From: UBA11855 sp964591705
GTDB taxonomy: Archaea; Thermoproteota; Bathyarchaeia; Bathyarchaeales; Bathycorpusculaceae
Reading direction: 5' to 3'
NCBI GenBank assembly: GCA_964591705.1
Contig: CAZQCX010000013.1
Coordinates: forward strand, 1 to 41,236
DNA: 41,236 nt
Under the pieces are notes generated by a model. It was not told the DNA's origin and searched no databases. It saw nothing but the letters and a program-made list of their open reading frames with translations. Position 1 is the stretch's first letter, and each line of letters opens with the position of its first letter. The position numbers and the translations under genes are program-made. Positions 1 through 8,162 of this stretch are shown one piece after another.

Positions 1-98
1 TTAAGCGAACCGAAACAGAAGTAGTGCTGTTCCTAAACAGAAGGAGGAATTCGGAATGAAGAGAACGGTATTAATGGTTTACGTTTTGCAGCCTTTGT

Positions 99-842
99 TT
101 GTTGGCTGGCACAGGAACAGTAATGGCGGCTGCCGCTGGATATTCACATATGACCTACTACCTCCAGAACACAGTAACCCTAGATGGAAGGTGGACTAGC
201 GACACCGAGTGGACTGATGGTCTCCCGACAAGCTTCGGCACTGGTACAGCTGTTTTCAGAAGCAAATGGTATCTTGCATCGTTTGATCCGCTCCTTGTTA
301 ACCAATACATCATTGTTGAGATTCTTAATGACAACACTAATGACACAGGCGACTACTGGCAGTTCTGCTTCGACGGAGATGAAAGCGGAGGTTCGACCCC
401 GCAAAGCGGTGATTTGAGGATAGACATCATTGGGCATACTACCCTAATAGCATATCAGGGTAATGGGACAGGGTGGACCCAAGTTAGCGCACCGGCATCA
501 TTTCAGTGGAGAAATACGATAAACGCGTCTCCGCATTCAAGCACACCCCACTGGATATGTGAAATCATAATTGACAAGATCAGTTTCGGAATAGGCGCTG
601 ATTATTGGTTGAGGATAGCAGTCTACGATGCGAGCAATGCTGCAGCAGGTGTTCGAGCATGGCCCCCAACTTCCAGGGATGTTCCGAATGATTGGGGAGA
701 CATTCCCTACACAATGGATCCCATTCCTGAGAGCCTGAGCTTGGGAGTTGTTGTGCTGCTTTCATCCGCTGCCATGATTGTTGGCGCCTACTACCTGCGA
801 AGAAGACCGAAAGCCACGATCTTAACCACGCCGAAACTGTAG
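99..842 (+). CDS. Secreted CBM9/DOMON-like surface protein with C-terminal sorting-like tail; frameshift in signal peptide
   Basis: Open frame of 247 codons from a TTG at 99, but this is probably not the native start. A well-placed GGAGG (42-46) precedes ATG 55, which begins MKRTVLMV like the downstream paralogue at 2094. That frame runs into a stop, while the hydrophobic signal sequence continues in the frame of 99. A one-base indel near 75-85 would join them into one signal peptide ending near AAAAGYS. The mature part has the DGRW..EW and GDYWQFCFDG patterns of CBM9/DOMON-like beta-sandwiches (fold inferred). The tail is PIPESLS, a hydrophobic segment and RRRPK, which resembles archaeosortase-type CTERM signals. 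The gene may be a recent pseudogene, or the indel may be a sequencing error. Confidence 0.75.
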   Translation: MLAGTGTVMAAAAGYSHMTYYLQNTVTLDGRWTSDTEWTDGLPTSFGTGTAVFRSKWYLASFDPLLVNQYIIVEILNDNTNDTGDYWQFCFDGDESGGSTPQSGDLRIDIIGHTTLIAYQGNGTGWTQVSAPASFQWRNTINASPHSSTPHWICEIIIDKISFGIGADYWLRIAVYDASNAAAGVRAWPPTSRDVPNDWGDIPYTMDPIPESLSLGVVVLLSSAAMIVGAYYLRRRPKATILTTPKL

Positions 843-863
843 AAAAAAACGGATATACAGTAT

Positions 864-891
864 CAGAGCCTCATGCTCTGCCCTCTTTTTT
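864..891 (+). terminator. Stem-loop plus T-run after the first surface protein gene
   Basis: CAGAGC (864-869) pairs with GCTCTG (875-880) around a 5-base loop, followed by a T-rich run at 885-891. It lies 22 bases after the stop codon. A similar T-rich stretch follows the paralogous gene at about 2924-2937. T-runs are the main archaeal termination signal; the hairpin may add stability. Confidence 0.5.
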
Positions 892-1013
892 GAGAGCAAT
901 CGAGAAACGATCGCAAATGTGGGCTATCCCCAATAGAAAGCCAGAAGCCATGTATAGCGACTTAGAATCCAAATAAGCCCGTGTTTTCGCCCCTGTTCAC
1001 TAGTGCTTGAATC

Positions 1014-1030
1014 TGCTGTGTTGAATGACT
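1014..1030 (+). repeat. Left terminal inverted repeat of the IS
   Basis: Begins TGCTGTGTTG and is the exact reverse complement of 2005-2021. The directly repeated target sequence CTTGAATC lies immediately outside, at 1006-1013. Confidence 0.9.
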
Positions 1031-1087
1031 GACTATTATCTTTAAGTGGTATTTGACCCGTTTCTCTTCTGCTTCCCAATTTAAAGC

Positions 1088-1972
1088 CTAGCTCAAGTTC
1101 ATTTTCATAAACAAGCTGTAAATTGAAGCTTTCAGCAGCAGCTCCCTGACTATATTCGACCACGTGACTGCACAAATATACTCGCCAAACGTCCGCTTCA
1201 AACACGAGAACGCCGACTCAACCATCCATCGACGCCCATAACCACTATCACGCCGCCACTCAGAGTTACCAAGCTGCTCAACAACGGCAAACCTACGAGG
1301 CATACAGCCATCAGCCTTCAAAGAAGCATTCCTGCGCACCCTGATCAAAGGCTCAACTTTCATTTCACTGGCCAAACGAAAATTAGCCTTTGAATCATAC
1401 GCGCCATCACCAATAACCCGCCTCAAATCAGCCACCTCAGCACTGCCCCTGACCAGCCGCCCAAACATTCTTCCATCACCAACACCTTCCCTGGTTACTT
1501 CGATAGCCAGTATCTGCCTGGTCTTAACGTCAACGGCTATATGCACCTTGATGAATCCTCGCTGGACTCTCCACTTCTTATGGATCCATTCGCCCCTGTT
1601 AGAGACTTTTATGCCGCTTGAATCCACAGCGATGGTGACATCCTTGTCTAGCTGTACGTTTGAGGCGATGTCAACCTTCATTTTGGATACTCGCCACCAA
1701 ATGGTAGTGTAGTCTGGTGTTTTGAGGCCGTCAACGTGCTGGCTTAAGCCTCGCATGAAGCCTTCCAGCTGCCTGTAGGGCAAAACATACGCGTGCACGA
1801 CGGCTAAGAGCTTGATGAAGGATTCTGGGTACCGGTATCTGCCGCCTTCTTTGCCGTCGTTAATTGCTTTGAGCTCTCTTTGCCAGCCTGCAAGGAAGTC
1901 TAAATCTATGATAATTGAGCCTCTTTTCACTAACGCTTCATTGTAGCCTTTCCAATCTCTCAAATCGCTCAT
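1088..1972 (-). CDS. IS5-family DDE transposase
   Basis: 294-residue transposase carrying out cut-and-paste movement of the surrounding element. Visible catalytic acids are Asp117 (AVDSSG), Asp189 (VIGDGAYD) and Glu252. The last lies in the Y(2)R(3)E(6)K signature of the IS4/IS5 superfamily (Tyr, Arg, Glu and Lys correctly spaced in GYGRRWMVES..LKR). The length is normal and no frameshift is seen, so it may be active. ATG 1972 is chosen because a TATA-like sequence (1996-2005) lies about 27 bases upstream, the leaderless pattern; an in-frame TTG at 1978 is the alternative. A perfect 14-bp palindrome between TATA and start suggests repression of its own promoter. Confidence 0.93.
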   Translation of the reverse strand: MSDLRDWKGYNEALVKRGSIIIDLDFLAGWQRELKAINDGKEGGRYRYPESFIKLLAVVHAYVLPYRQLEGFMRGLSQHVDGLKTPDYTTIWWRVSKMKVDIASNVQLDKDVTIAVDSSGIKVSNRGEWIHKKWRVQRGFIKVHIAVDVKTRQILAIEVTREGVGDGRMFGRLVRGSAEVADLRRVIGDGAYDSKANFRLASEMKVEPLIRVRRNASLKADGCMPRRFAVVEQLGNSEWRRDSGYGRRWMVESAFSCLKRTFGEYICAVTWSNIVRELLLKASIYSLFMKMNLS

Positions 1973-1980
1973 AAACAAGC

Positions 1981-2006
1981 GTTCTGTACAGAACTAATAT
2001 TTATAG
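1981..2006 (-). promoter_or_regulatory. Transposase promoter with palindromic operator
   Basis: On the minus strand CTATAAATATT (about 1996-2006) forms a TATA element. The perfect palindrome GTTCTGTACAGAAC (1981-1994) lies between it and the predicted transcription/translation start at 1972. A protein bound there would block initiation. The binding factor is unknown. Confidence 0.55.
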
Positions 2007-2021
2007 TCATTCAACACAGCA
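2005..2021 (-). repeat. Right terminal inverted repeat of the IS
   Basis: Exact inverted copy of 1014-1030, followed by the second CTTGAATC target duplication at 2022-2029. It overlaps the upstream edge of the transposase promoter. Confidence 0.9.
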
Positions 2022-2093
2022 CTTGAATCGAAAAAGACTTAAGGCGTGAAAACCCTACCAATATGTGCCACTAAAAAAGGAGAAGAGTGGACA

Positions 2094-2891
2094 ATGAAAA
2101 GAATAGTATCTGCAATTTGCGGTGTGTTTTTGCTGTGCAATCTACTATTTATGGTAAACATAGGAACCACCATGGCAGGCAACCCAGCTTACTCAATCAT
2201 AGAGTATGTAAGCATCACAACAGCAACTGTTGATGGTAGGTGGACTGCTTCCGACGAATGGACCGACACTCCCGTTATTCTAATGTCTGGCAATGCCTCG
2301 GGAAGATTCGGATACAACATACAAGATTTCACCAATTTGGGGCTAGAGTGGATCATCGAAATTTTCACCGACAACACCGACGATGCTGGTGACTACTGGC
2401 AAATCTGTCTCGACGACCTCAATGGCGGAGGCACTGCTCCGCAGATTGGCGACTATATGATAGAAATTACGGGGCATAGGACCCTGAGAGCCTTTCAAGG
2501 TACTGGCTCAGGCTGGAGTCAAATTACACCAGCATCAGGTGAACTGAGATGGAATAACACTATAGGCATTTCTCCGTGGAGTAGCACGCCCCATTGGATT
2601 CTGGAAATAGTTGATTCGAGCAAAACAGCAGGCACAATCCAGGTTCCCAATCCACCGCCAACTGGAATGAGAGTCGCAGCTTTCGACGCAAGCACTAACA
2701 CACTTGCAGCGTGGCCACCAAACAGTACTGCCAACAACCCAAACAGTTGGGGAGTGGTTGCAGACTTCTCAATGGAACCAATACCAGAGAGTTTGAGTTT
2801 TGGAGTTTTCGTTGTGTTGTCGTCTGTTGCCTTGATCGTTGGATCGATTTACCTGCGGAAGCGACCAAAAGCCACAATCCTAACTCAATGA
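2094..2891 (+). CDS. Secreted CBM9/DOMON-like surface protein, paralogue of the gene at 99
   Basis: 265 residues from ATG 2094, which has AAAGGAGAAG just upstream and begins MKRIVSAICG. An upstream in-frame GTG at 2046 lacks such a site. It has a signal peptide (about 1-29), then a beta-rich domain with DGRWTASDEWTD and GDYWQICLDD segments matching the first gene, and a C-terminal EPIPESLSFG, membrane segment and RKRPK tail. The two proteins align through most of their length, so they are tandem duplicates now split by the insertion sequence. The likely role is a cell-surface protein of carbohydrate-binding type (fold inferred). The tail suggests processing by an archaeosortase-like enzyme; no such enzyme is seen in the window. 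This copy keeps an intact signal peptide. Confidence 0.85.
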   Translation: MKRIVSAICGVFLLCNLLFMVNIGTTMAGNPAYSIIEYVSITTATVDGRWTASDEWTDTPVILMSGNASGRFGYNIQDFTNLGLEWIIEIFTDNTDDAGDYWQICLDDLNGGGTAPQIGDYMIEITGHRTLRAFQGTGSGWSQITPASGELRWNNTIGISPWSSTPHWILEIVDSSKTAGTIQVPNPPPTGMRVAAFDASTNTLAAWPPNSTANNPNSWGVVADFSMEPIPESLSFGVFVVLSSVALIVGSIYLRKRPKATILTQ

Positions 2892-3138
2892 AACTGTAGA
2901 TTGGTCAAATACTTCCCTCTTTTTTCTTTGATTGCAAAACCTGAAGAACTGCAAACGTGAAAAATCAGAAAAACGTTTCTAGGATCAAAATCAGCGCTGG
3001 AAATGTGCACCCAACAGGATTAGGCGAGATCATGACCTTGGCAGGCTACAGCTGTTTATCGCCTGTCGCTTTGTGAATGATGAAGAGAAGCCAGAGGAGA
3101 AGTCGCTCTACGGAAGTGAATATTCAAGGTCTGAGAGC

Positions 3139-5703
3139 CTATTTTGGAGGTGCAGCAGTTGACGCATTTGAAGCCAGCAAAGGACCATTTTGTCTTATGC
3201 TTTTCCTCCGCTTCAATGACAGATAGATTCCGCTGCTTGCTGCCGCAACAATGATCACAATCACTAAGACCCACCAGAGAGGGGTTTCACCAAGTTTGGT
3301 TGCCAGTGAACGCAGAGAGATCAGGATATCGCCTATGTCAGTCCTAATTCGTGCTATGTCGCCTTGGATCGAGATCAGCGTCCCGTTCAAGTCACCGAGG
3401 TCTGTGGTTATAGTTGCCACGTCTCCTTGCAGGTTCGTTATTCTTGCGTTGATGCTGTCTATGCTTGTCTGAATTGTTCCCAGGTTTGTCTGCACGGTCG
3501 CTATTGACCCTTCCAAGGCTACGAGTCGTGAGTTGATTGAAGCTATGCTTGTTTTGATTTCGCCCACATCGGTTTGGATTGTGGCAAACATGTTTTCGAT
3601 CTTGGCTATTGAAGCGTTCATACCGCTGAGGCTGATTTGCGTCGAGCCTAGAATTGTTGTGATGTTTAGGAGGCTGCCTTGGATCGATGTTATGTTGCCT
3701 TGGATGGATCCGAGAGTGGTGTTGATTGTTGCCAAGTTTCCTTCGATCTTCGTAAGCCTTAGTCCTATGTTGGCTATGTCGGTGGTTATGGCGCCAACGG
3801 TTGTTTGTAGCGTGGCTATTCTTCCGTCAATGTTGGTTAGAGTGGTGTTTAGGGTGTTAAGCGAAACCCGCAACATTCCGATGTCGGTTTTGATTGTCGC
3901 AATGTCGCCTTGAATTGAAGTTATGCTGCCCTGGATGTTCCCCAGAGTGGTGTTGATAGTTGTTAGATTTCCCTCGATCTTCACGATTCGAAGCCCGATG
4001 TTGTTGAGATCAACTTGTATTGCCCCGATGTTTGTTTGGATTGTTGCAAGTCTCCCATCTATGGCTGTCAGTCTTGCGTCTATGCTGTTCAACGAGACTC
4101 TTATTGTTCCCACATCTGTTTGAATCAGAGCCATGGATCCTTCAATGCCTGTGAGTCTGGCGTTGATGCTGCTCAGGTCGGCTTGAACGATGCCTATGGC
4201 CGTTTTGATTAGGGCAAGATCACCCTTTATTGACTGCAAGGTTCCGTTGAGTTCGCCTAGATCGGTGAACAGCGTGGTTGTGTTGCCTTGGATTTGTGTT
4301 ATGGCGAGTTGAATGTTTGTAACGTTTGTTTTTATCACACCTATTTCAGTGTTGATAATGGCTATAGTGCCGTTTAGGGCGACCAGAGTGCTGTTGATTT
4401 CGCTTAGGCTGGACTGTACATTGCCCAAGGTCGTGTTGATCGTGACGATACCATTGTAGATAGAGGTTAGGTTTCCTTGGATGGCCCCGAGTGAAGTGGA
4501 GATTGTTGTCAAGTTGCCCTCTATCTTGTTCAGGCGAAGTTCAATGTTGCCGACGTCTACTTTGATGATTCCAATGTCGGTTTGTATTGTGGCTATTCTT
4601 CCATCGATGGCAACCAAGATTGCATTGATGCTGTTTAGTGAGGTTTTTATGATTCCAACATCGGTTTGAATTATGGCTACAGAGCCCTCAATGCTGGTCA
4701 GCTTGGCGTTTATGGTACTCAGATTTGCTTGAACCGTGCCTATTGCAGTTTTGATCAGTGCGAGGTCACTTTGAATGGACAGTAATGTGCCATTGATTGC
4801 GCCGAGATCGGTGCATAAAGTTGTCGCATTCCCCTGTATGCTTGTTATTGCAAGCTGGATGTTTGTCACGTTTGTTTTGATTATGCCTACGTCTGTTTGA
4901 ATGATTGCCACGGTGCCATTCAATGCGACAAGAGTGCTGTTGATTTGGTTCAGACTGAACTGCACACTGCCTATCGCTGTATTGACTGTGGCAATGCTGT
5001 TGCTGATCGAAACCAGATTCCCCTGCATATTTCCTATTAGGGTGCTTATGGTTGCCATGCTGCCTTCTATCGCAGTCAGCCTTAGACCGATTGCTGCAAT
5101 ATCGGTCTTTATTATTCCTATGTCAGTTTGGATTGTAGCTATCTTTCCGTCTATGCTAACTAAAGTTGCTTTGATACTGTTCAAGTCTACTTTGATGAAG
5201 CCGATGTCTGTCTTGATTGTGGCAATGTTGTTTCGTATCTCAGTTAACCAGGCGTTATTGTCTGTAAGCGTCTGGCTGAGCAGAAAACTCTTCAAACCAG
5301 TTCCATAGAAGACGTTGTTTCCTTCAGGATACGAGGCGTCCACAACCAAGGCGTAGGTTCCAGGTGAAGCGCCAACTGGGATTGCGTATGGCACTCTATA
5401 CAGTCCTGTGGTTACGTGCTGTAGGAGAGGGGTTAAATCCGCAAAGAAAGAACCATCAAAATACAGGTTGGCACAAACGTGCGCATTTACCCGCTTTCCT
5501 CCCTGAGAAACAAGAATGTAAAACTCGGCTATTTCTCCCCTGAAGTGAAGTGAGCCAACATCCATGTCAACTTCCAATGTGGGTTTTCCGGGCGTGACAG
5601 GATCTCCGGCGTAACTCAACAAGGTCAAGCCTCCGAACTGAACAACCAGCACCGCAAATAGGAACAGGCATAAAGCGATGCGTACCCTCTTCAGCATTAC
5701 CAC
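3139..5703 (-). CDS. Membrane-anchored coiled-coil stalk protein (uninterrupted Ile-rich heptads)
   Basis: 854 residues from GTG 5703 (GGAGG nine bases upstream; ATG 5697 is possible). An N-terminal signal sequence (about 1-33) is followed by a beta-type domain (about 35-150) and then some 650 residues in which Ile, Leu or Val recur with 3-4 spacing. This is a canonical heptad coiled coil without breaks. The units ATIQTDIG, GIIKTD and LRLTAIEG recur at 21- and 28-residue intervals. A single membrane helix near the end (WWVLVIVIIV) is followed by KRRK, giving an outside stalk with a cytoplasmic tip. Many N-x-S/T sequons (NST, NGT, NVT, NLT) suggest glycosylation. By architecture it resembles the S-layer stalk tetrabrachion, but no homology is claimed. 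Low complexity may hide its true relatives. Confidence 0.85.
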   Translation of the reverse strand: MVMLKRVRIALCLFLFAVLVVQFGGLTLLSYAGDPVTPGKPTLEVDMDVGSLHFRGEIAEFYILVSQGGKRVNAHVCANLYFDGSFFADLTPLLQHVTTGLYRVPYAIPVGASPGTYALVVDASYPEGNNVFYGTGLKSFLLSQTLTDNNAWLTEIRNNIATIKTDIGFIKVDLNSIKATLVSIDGKIATIQTDIGIIKTDIAAIGLRLTAIEGSMATISTLIGNMQGNLVSISNSIATVNTAIGSVQFSLNQINSTLVALNGTVAIIQTDVGIIKTNVTNIQLAITSIQGNATTLCTDLGAINGTLLSIQSDLALIKTAIGTVQANLSTINAKLTSIEGSVAIIQTDVGIIKTSLNSINAILVAIDGRIATIQTDIGIIKVDVGNIELRLNKIEGNLTTISTSLGAIQGNLTSIYNGIVTINTTLGNVQSSLSEINSTLVALNGTIAIINTEIGVIKTNVTNIQLAITQIQGNTTTLFTDLGELNGTLQSIKGDLALIKTAIGIVQADLSSINARLTGIEGSMALIQTDVGTIRVSLNSIDARLTAIDGRLATIQTNIGAIQVDLNNIGLRIVKIEGNLTTINTTLGNIQGSITSIQGDIATIKTDIGMLRVSLNTLNTTLTNIDGRIATLQTTVGAITTDIANIGLRLTKIEGNLATINTTLGSIQGNITSIQGSLLNITTILGSTQISLSGMNASIAKIENMFATIQTDVGEIKTSIASINSRLVALEGSIATVQTNLGTIQTSIDSINARITNLQGDVATITTDLGDLNGTLISIQGDIARIRTDIGDILISLRSLATKLGETPLWWVLVIVIIVAAASSGIYLSLKRRKSIRQNGPLLASNASTAAPPK

Positions 5704-5749
5704 TAAGTTTCGCCTCCTTTCTCCGTGACATTTTCAACGTAGTACTTGT

Positions 5750-5763
5750 ATCAATTTAAACCA
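5750..5763 (-). promoter_or_regulatory. TATA-like promoter of the stalk protein gene
   Basis: Minus-strand GGTTTAAATTG lies about 50 bases before the start codon at 5703, leaving a leader of about 25 bases that carries the GGAGG site. Confidence 0.45.
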
Positions 5764-5800
5764 TGCTTCGAAACCAAGAATATTAGCATTTGCAAACCAA

Positions 5801-5810
5801 CCTACGTAGG
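5801..5810. repeat. 10-bp perfect palindrome between stalk and flippase genes
   Basis: CCTACGTAGG lies about 40 bases upstream of the stalk promoter, within the 288-bp gap to the flippase gene. It could be an operator, but a palindrome this short can occur by chance. Confidence 0.25.
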
Positions 5811-5991
5811 GAAAGGAGCCGTGAAGAGTTAGAGACAGGCTAGGACGACGCAAATACACGTGCCAACCTACTACAGCATCCTGAAAACAAGCATCTCTCT
5901 CTGCTTTTCTCGGAGGCTTTTTGGTAAGAAGTCCTGGAGAGTAGACAAACAACTTGAACAAGTGGCGTACCGTGGAAAGCCTGCGTGAGTT

Positions 5992-7584
5992 TTAGAGTCT
6001 GAGAATCGTCATCAGTCTCTCCAAAAGCCCCAAGATGCAAGTGAGTAGTCTGTTTAGGAACCCGAGTGATCCAAACATGTTCCGCAGGTTATCCAAATCC
6101 GACCTGTTGACTGCCCTCATGATTAGAAGCGAGAGGGTTAAAACAGGCGCAAAAACGACTACACCGACGATTAGGAGTAGCCAGTTGTTAAGACTCAATA
6201 TGGATATAGCTGCGCAAGCTGCAACGGCTGAAATTCCCGAGCACAGAAGTATCTTGGCTGAAGAAGCCCAATCAACATCCAAATCATAATGCTTCTGTAT
6301 CCAACGCAGGCTTATTATTAGGCTCGGGATGCCAGCGACGAGCGTCGCAGCTATGAGCCCGAGAATGCCGTAGAGCGGAATCAGTACGAAACCCAAGGGA
6401 AAGCCTATGCCAACTGTTAGAACAGTCAGCTTCAAATTGAGTTTGGTGTGACCCTGACTGTTGATGAAGTTACCTGTGGTCAATCCTCCGAATGCGGTAT
6501 ACAAGTAAGATATGCCCAGCAAGGATAGGAACAAAGGCGTGTTTGGATACTTGTCACCGAACAATGCGGACACACCGGGTTGAGAAAGAGCCATTACGAG
6601 AGTTGTCACGGGAACCACGAGAAGAGAGGCGTATTTGACCGAAAACTGGTAAACATTTTTTAACGTTTCATGATCTTTTGCGGGGTCAAGTTTAGAGAAC
6701 GCCGGAAAAAGCACTGTTGTTATCGGGCTTGCAAAGAAAGTGATGAGGACCACGAAACTCTGAGCCACATAGTAGCTGCCGATCAAAGCCTCTGGAACTT
6801 TGAAAGCTCCAGTGAGCACAACATAGAACTGAACCATGAAAGTGCCCAAGATTGCGGCAAGCGAAAGCGGCAACCCATACCCTAGCATCATTTTCATTGT
6901 TCCGATGATGTTTTCTTCTCTGATCTTCTCACCAGGCAATTTTCTATACAAGGTCCACACCAGCAAAACCCCTGTTATAGCACCGACGAGGCATGCCATA
7001 GTGTACCCCAAGATTGCTCCTCCGACGCCTAAACCGATTAGCACAAGCGGAGGAACAATGGCAGTCTTGATCACCGCATGGCAAATCACCACAATGCTGT
7101 TGAACTCCATCCTCTCCAGGCCAGTAAAAGCGGCCTGAGCAGCACCAACAAACCCGTTCAACAGAATGGTGAGAGAAGCAATCTGAATTAGATCCGCAAT
7201 TGGGAAACCATACAAGTCAGCGAAAACGCCAGACATTGAAAAAGAAAAAACTGTCAAGGCTGCTCCAAGGGCAAGTTCGAAAGTCAGACCAGCGACAAAT
7301 ACGCCTCTGATCCGCTCTGCCTTGTTCTCAGCGTTATACTGAGCAGTGTACTTCACCATGGCAGAATTGATGCCCCAATCCCTAAAGGTTCCGATGAGAG
7401 TGGCTGCTGCTATAGCAAGAGTATAGTAGCCCATTTCATCCGAAGTCAGCAGATAACCAGCTACGATGATTGTCCCGATGGATGAAATAACAGAGGAAAT
7501 CACAAGCCCCCACAACATGTGGAAGCTACCCTTGAAAGAGGTCTTGCCCATCTCTCCAGCTTTGGTCATCCAGGTCTTTCCCAA
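5992..7584 (-). CDS. Polysaccharide flippase, MOP/Wzx-like
   Basis: 530-residue polytopic protein with about 12-14 hydrophobic segments. The N-terminal pattern (LWGLVISSVISSIGTIIVAG, later FRDWGINSAMVKY) is typical of the polysaccharide biosynthesis (RfbX/Wzx) branch of the MOP superfamily. Such proteins flip lipid-linked sugars across the cytoplasmic membrane. Start TTG 7584 is preceded by AGGAG at good spacing; ATG codons at 7569 and 7551 are alternatives. It lies upstream of and co-directional with the sequon-rich stalk gene, 288 bp apart. The substrate could therefore be a lipid-linked glycan for surface glycoproteins or an exopolysaccharide unit; the sequence cannot decide between these. 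Confidence 0.88.
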   Translation of the reverse strand: MGKTWMTKAGEMGKTSFKGSFHMLWGLVISSVISSIGTIIVAGYLLTSDEMGYYTLAIAAATLIGTFRDWGINSAMVKYTAQYNAENKAERIRGVFVAGLTFELALGAALTVFSFSMSGVFADLYGFPIADLIQIASLTILLNGFVGAAQAAFTGLERMEFNSIVVICHAVIKTAIVPPLVLIGLGVGGAILGYTMACLVGAITGVLLVWTLYRKLPGEKIREENIIGTMKMMLGYGLPLSLAAILGTFMVQFYVVLTGAFKVPEALIGSYYVAQSFVVLITFFASPITTVLFPAFSKLDPAKDHETLKNVYQFSVKYASLLVVPVTTLVMALSQPGVSALFGDKYPNTPLFLSLLGISYLYTAFGGLTTGNFINSQGHTKLNLKLTVLTVGIGFPLGFVLIPLYGILGLIAATLVAGIPSLIISLRWIQKHYDLDVDWASSAKILLCSGISAVAACAAISILSLNNWLLLIVGVVVFAPVLTLSLLIMRAVNRSDLDNLRNMFGSLGFLNRLLTCILGLLERLMTILRL

Positions 7585-7764
7585 CGTTTCTCCTGTTTTT
7601 GATTCAGTAGTTGTTAACGAAGGAATGTTTATTGCTTGTGGTCAGAGACAGAGATTTGCAGCCGGCACATAAACGTGAAGCCGAGAAAATGAGCTTAGGT
7701 TGCCGCAAAAAGGGGATAGGCGCAGAGTTGGGTCGAGGGCTTTGCTACACCGAAGAGCTGTTTG

Positions 7765-8046
7765 CTATTTTTTCTTGGTTTGTTCAATTGTCATTTTTGA
7801 AAGCCAGTGGTCAGAGACTTTTTCGTTGGCCTCTGTCAAGACCTCCAAGATTTCTGGTAGGTCAGAGTCTTCAATTTCGAAAATCACATCTGGAAGACCA
7901 GTGTGTAGCCTGCGCCAGAGAGCAATTCTCACCGTCTTGTAGTTTATGTATTTGACTTCAAGCTGCCCATGGATTGAGGCAGAGTTTTTTCCAATTAGGC
8001 TGCTTGCGAGTGAAATCTCTGATTTGTTAGTTGTTTGTTTTTGCAT
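7765..8046 (-). CDS. Small hypothetical protein (93 aa)
   Basis: No family recognised. It is a soluble, mixed-charge protein with an acidic middle (IEDSDLPEILEVL) and a lysine-rich end; no signal peptide or membrane helix is seen. Support for a real gene comes from its promoter: a minus-strand AATATACTA element (8068-8076) lies about 26 bases before ATG 8046, the spacing of leaderless archaeal genes. An 11-bp palindrome, GAGGTTACCTC (8047-8057), sits between TATA and start. It may act as an operator, and its GAGGT could also serve as a ribosome site. It is transcribed away from the membrane-linked regulator gene at 8413. Confidence 0.6.
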   Translation of the reverse strand: MQKQTTNKSEISLASSLIGKNSASIHGQLEVKYINYKTVRIALWRRLHTGLPDVIFEIEDSDLPEILEVLTEANEKVSDHWLSKMTIEQTKKK

Positions 8047-8077
8047 GAGGTTACCTCTAGCGCTACATAGTATATTG
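8047..8077 (-). promoter_or_regulatory. Leaderless-type promoter with 11-bp palindrome
   Basis: The TATA-like AATATACTA (minus strand, 8068-8076) and the palindrome GAGGTTACCTC (8047-8057) directly precede the ATG at 8046. Confidence 0.4.
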
Positions 8078-8162
8078 TGTATTAGGATTTAATATTTTTT
8101 TCTGTTTGACGCATCTAAGGAGCAACCGACAGTGGCAGTGAACCGCTCAATCAATCAAGAGA

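Larger units (their letters stand above)
1014..2021 (-). mobile_element. Intact IS5-type insertion sequence (1008 bp)
   Basis: Perfect 17-bp terminal inverted repeats at 1014-1030 and 2005-2021 flank one transposase gene. The 8-bp sequence CTTGAATC occurs directly outside both ends (1006-1013 and 2022-2029) as a target-site duplication. An 8-bp duplication fits the ISH1-like group of the IS5 family. The element sits between the two paralogous surface-protein genes, about 70 bp upstream of the second start codon, so it may have displaced upstream control sequences of that gene. Perfect ends and a complete reading frame suggest recent insertion. Confidence 0.92.

Noticed and set aside
3533..5308. 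Several plus-strand frames opposite the stalk gene
   Set aside because: They mirror the heptad repeats of the minus-strand gene and give Met/Val/Ile-rich strings with no start signals.
3139..5703. Phage tail tape-measure protein for the coiled-coil gene
   Set aside because: A signal peptide, a C-terminal membrane helix and sequons fit a surface stalk; no tail genes are near.
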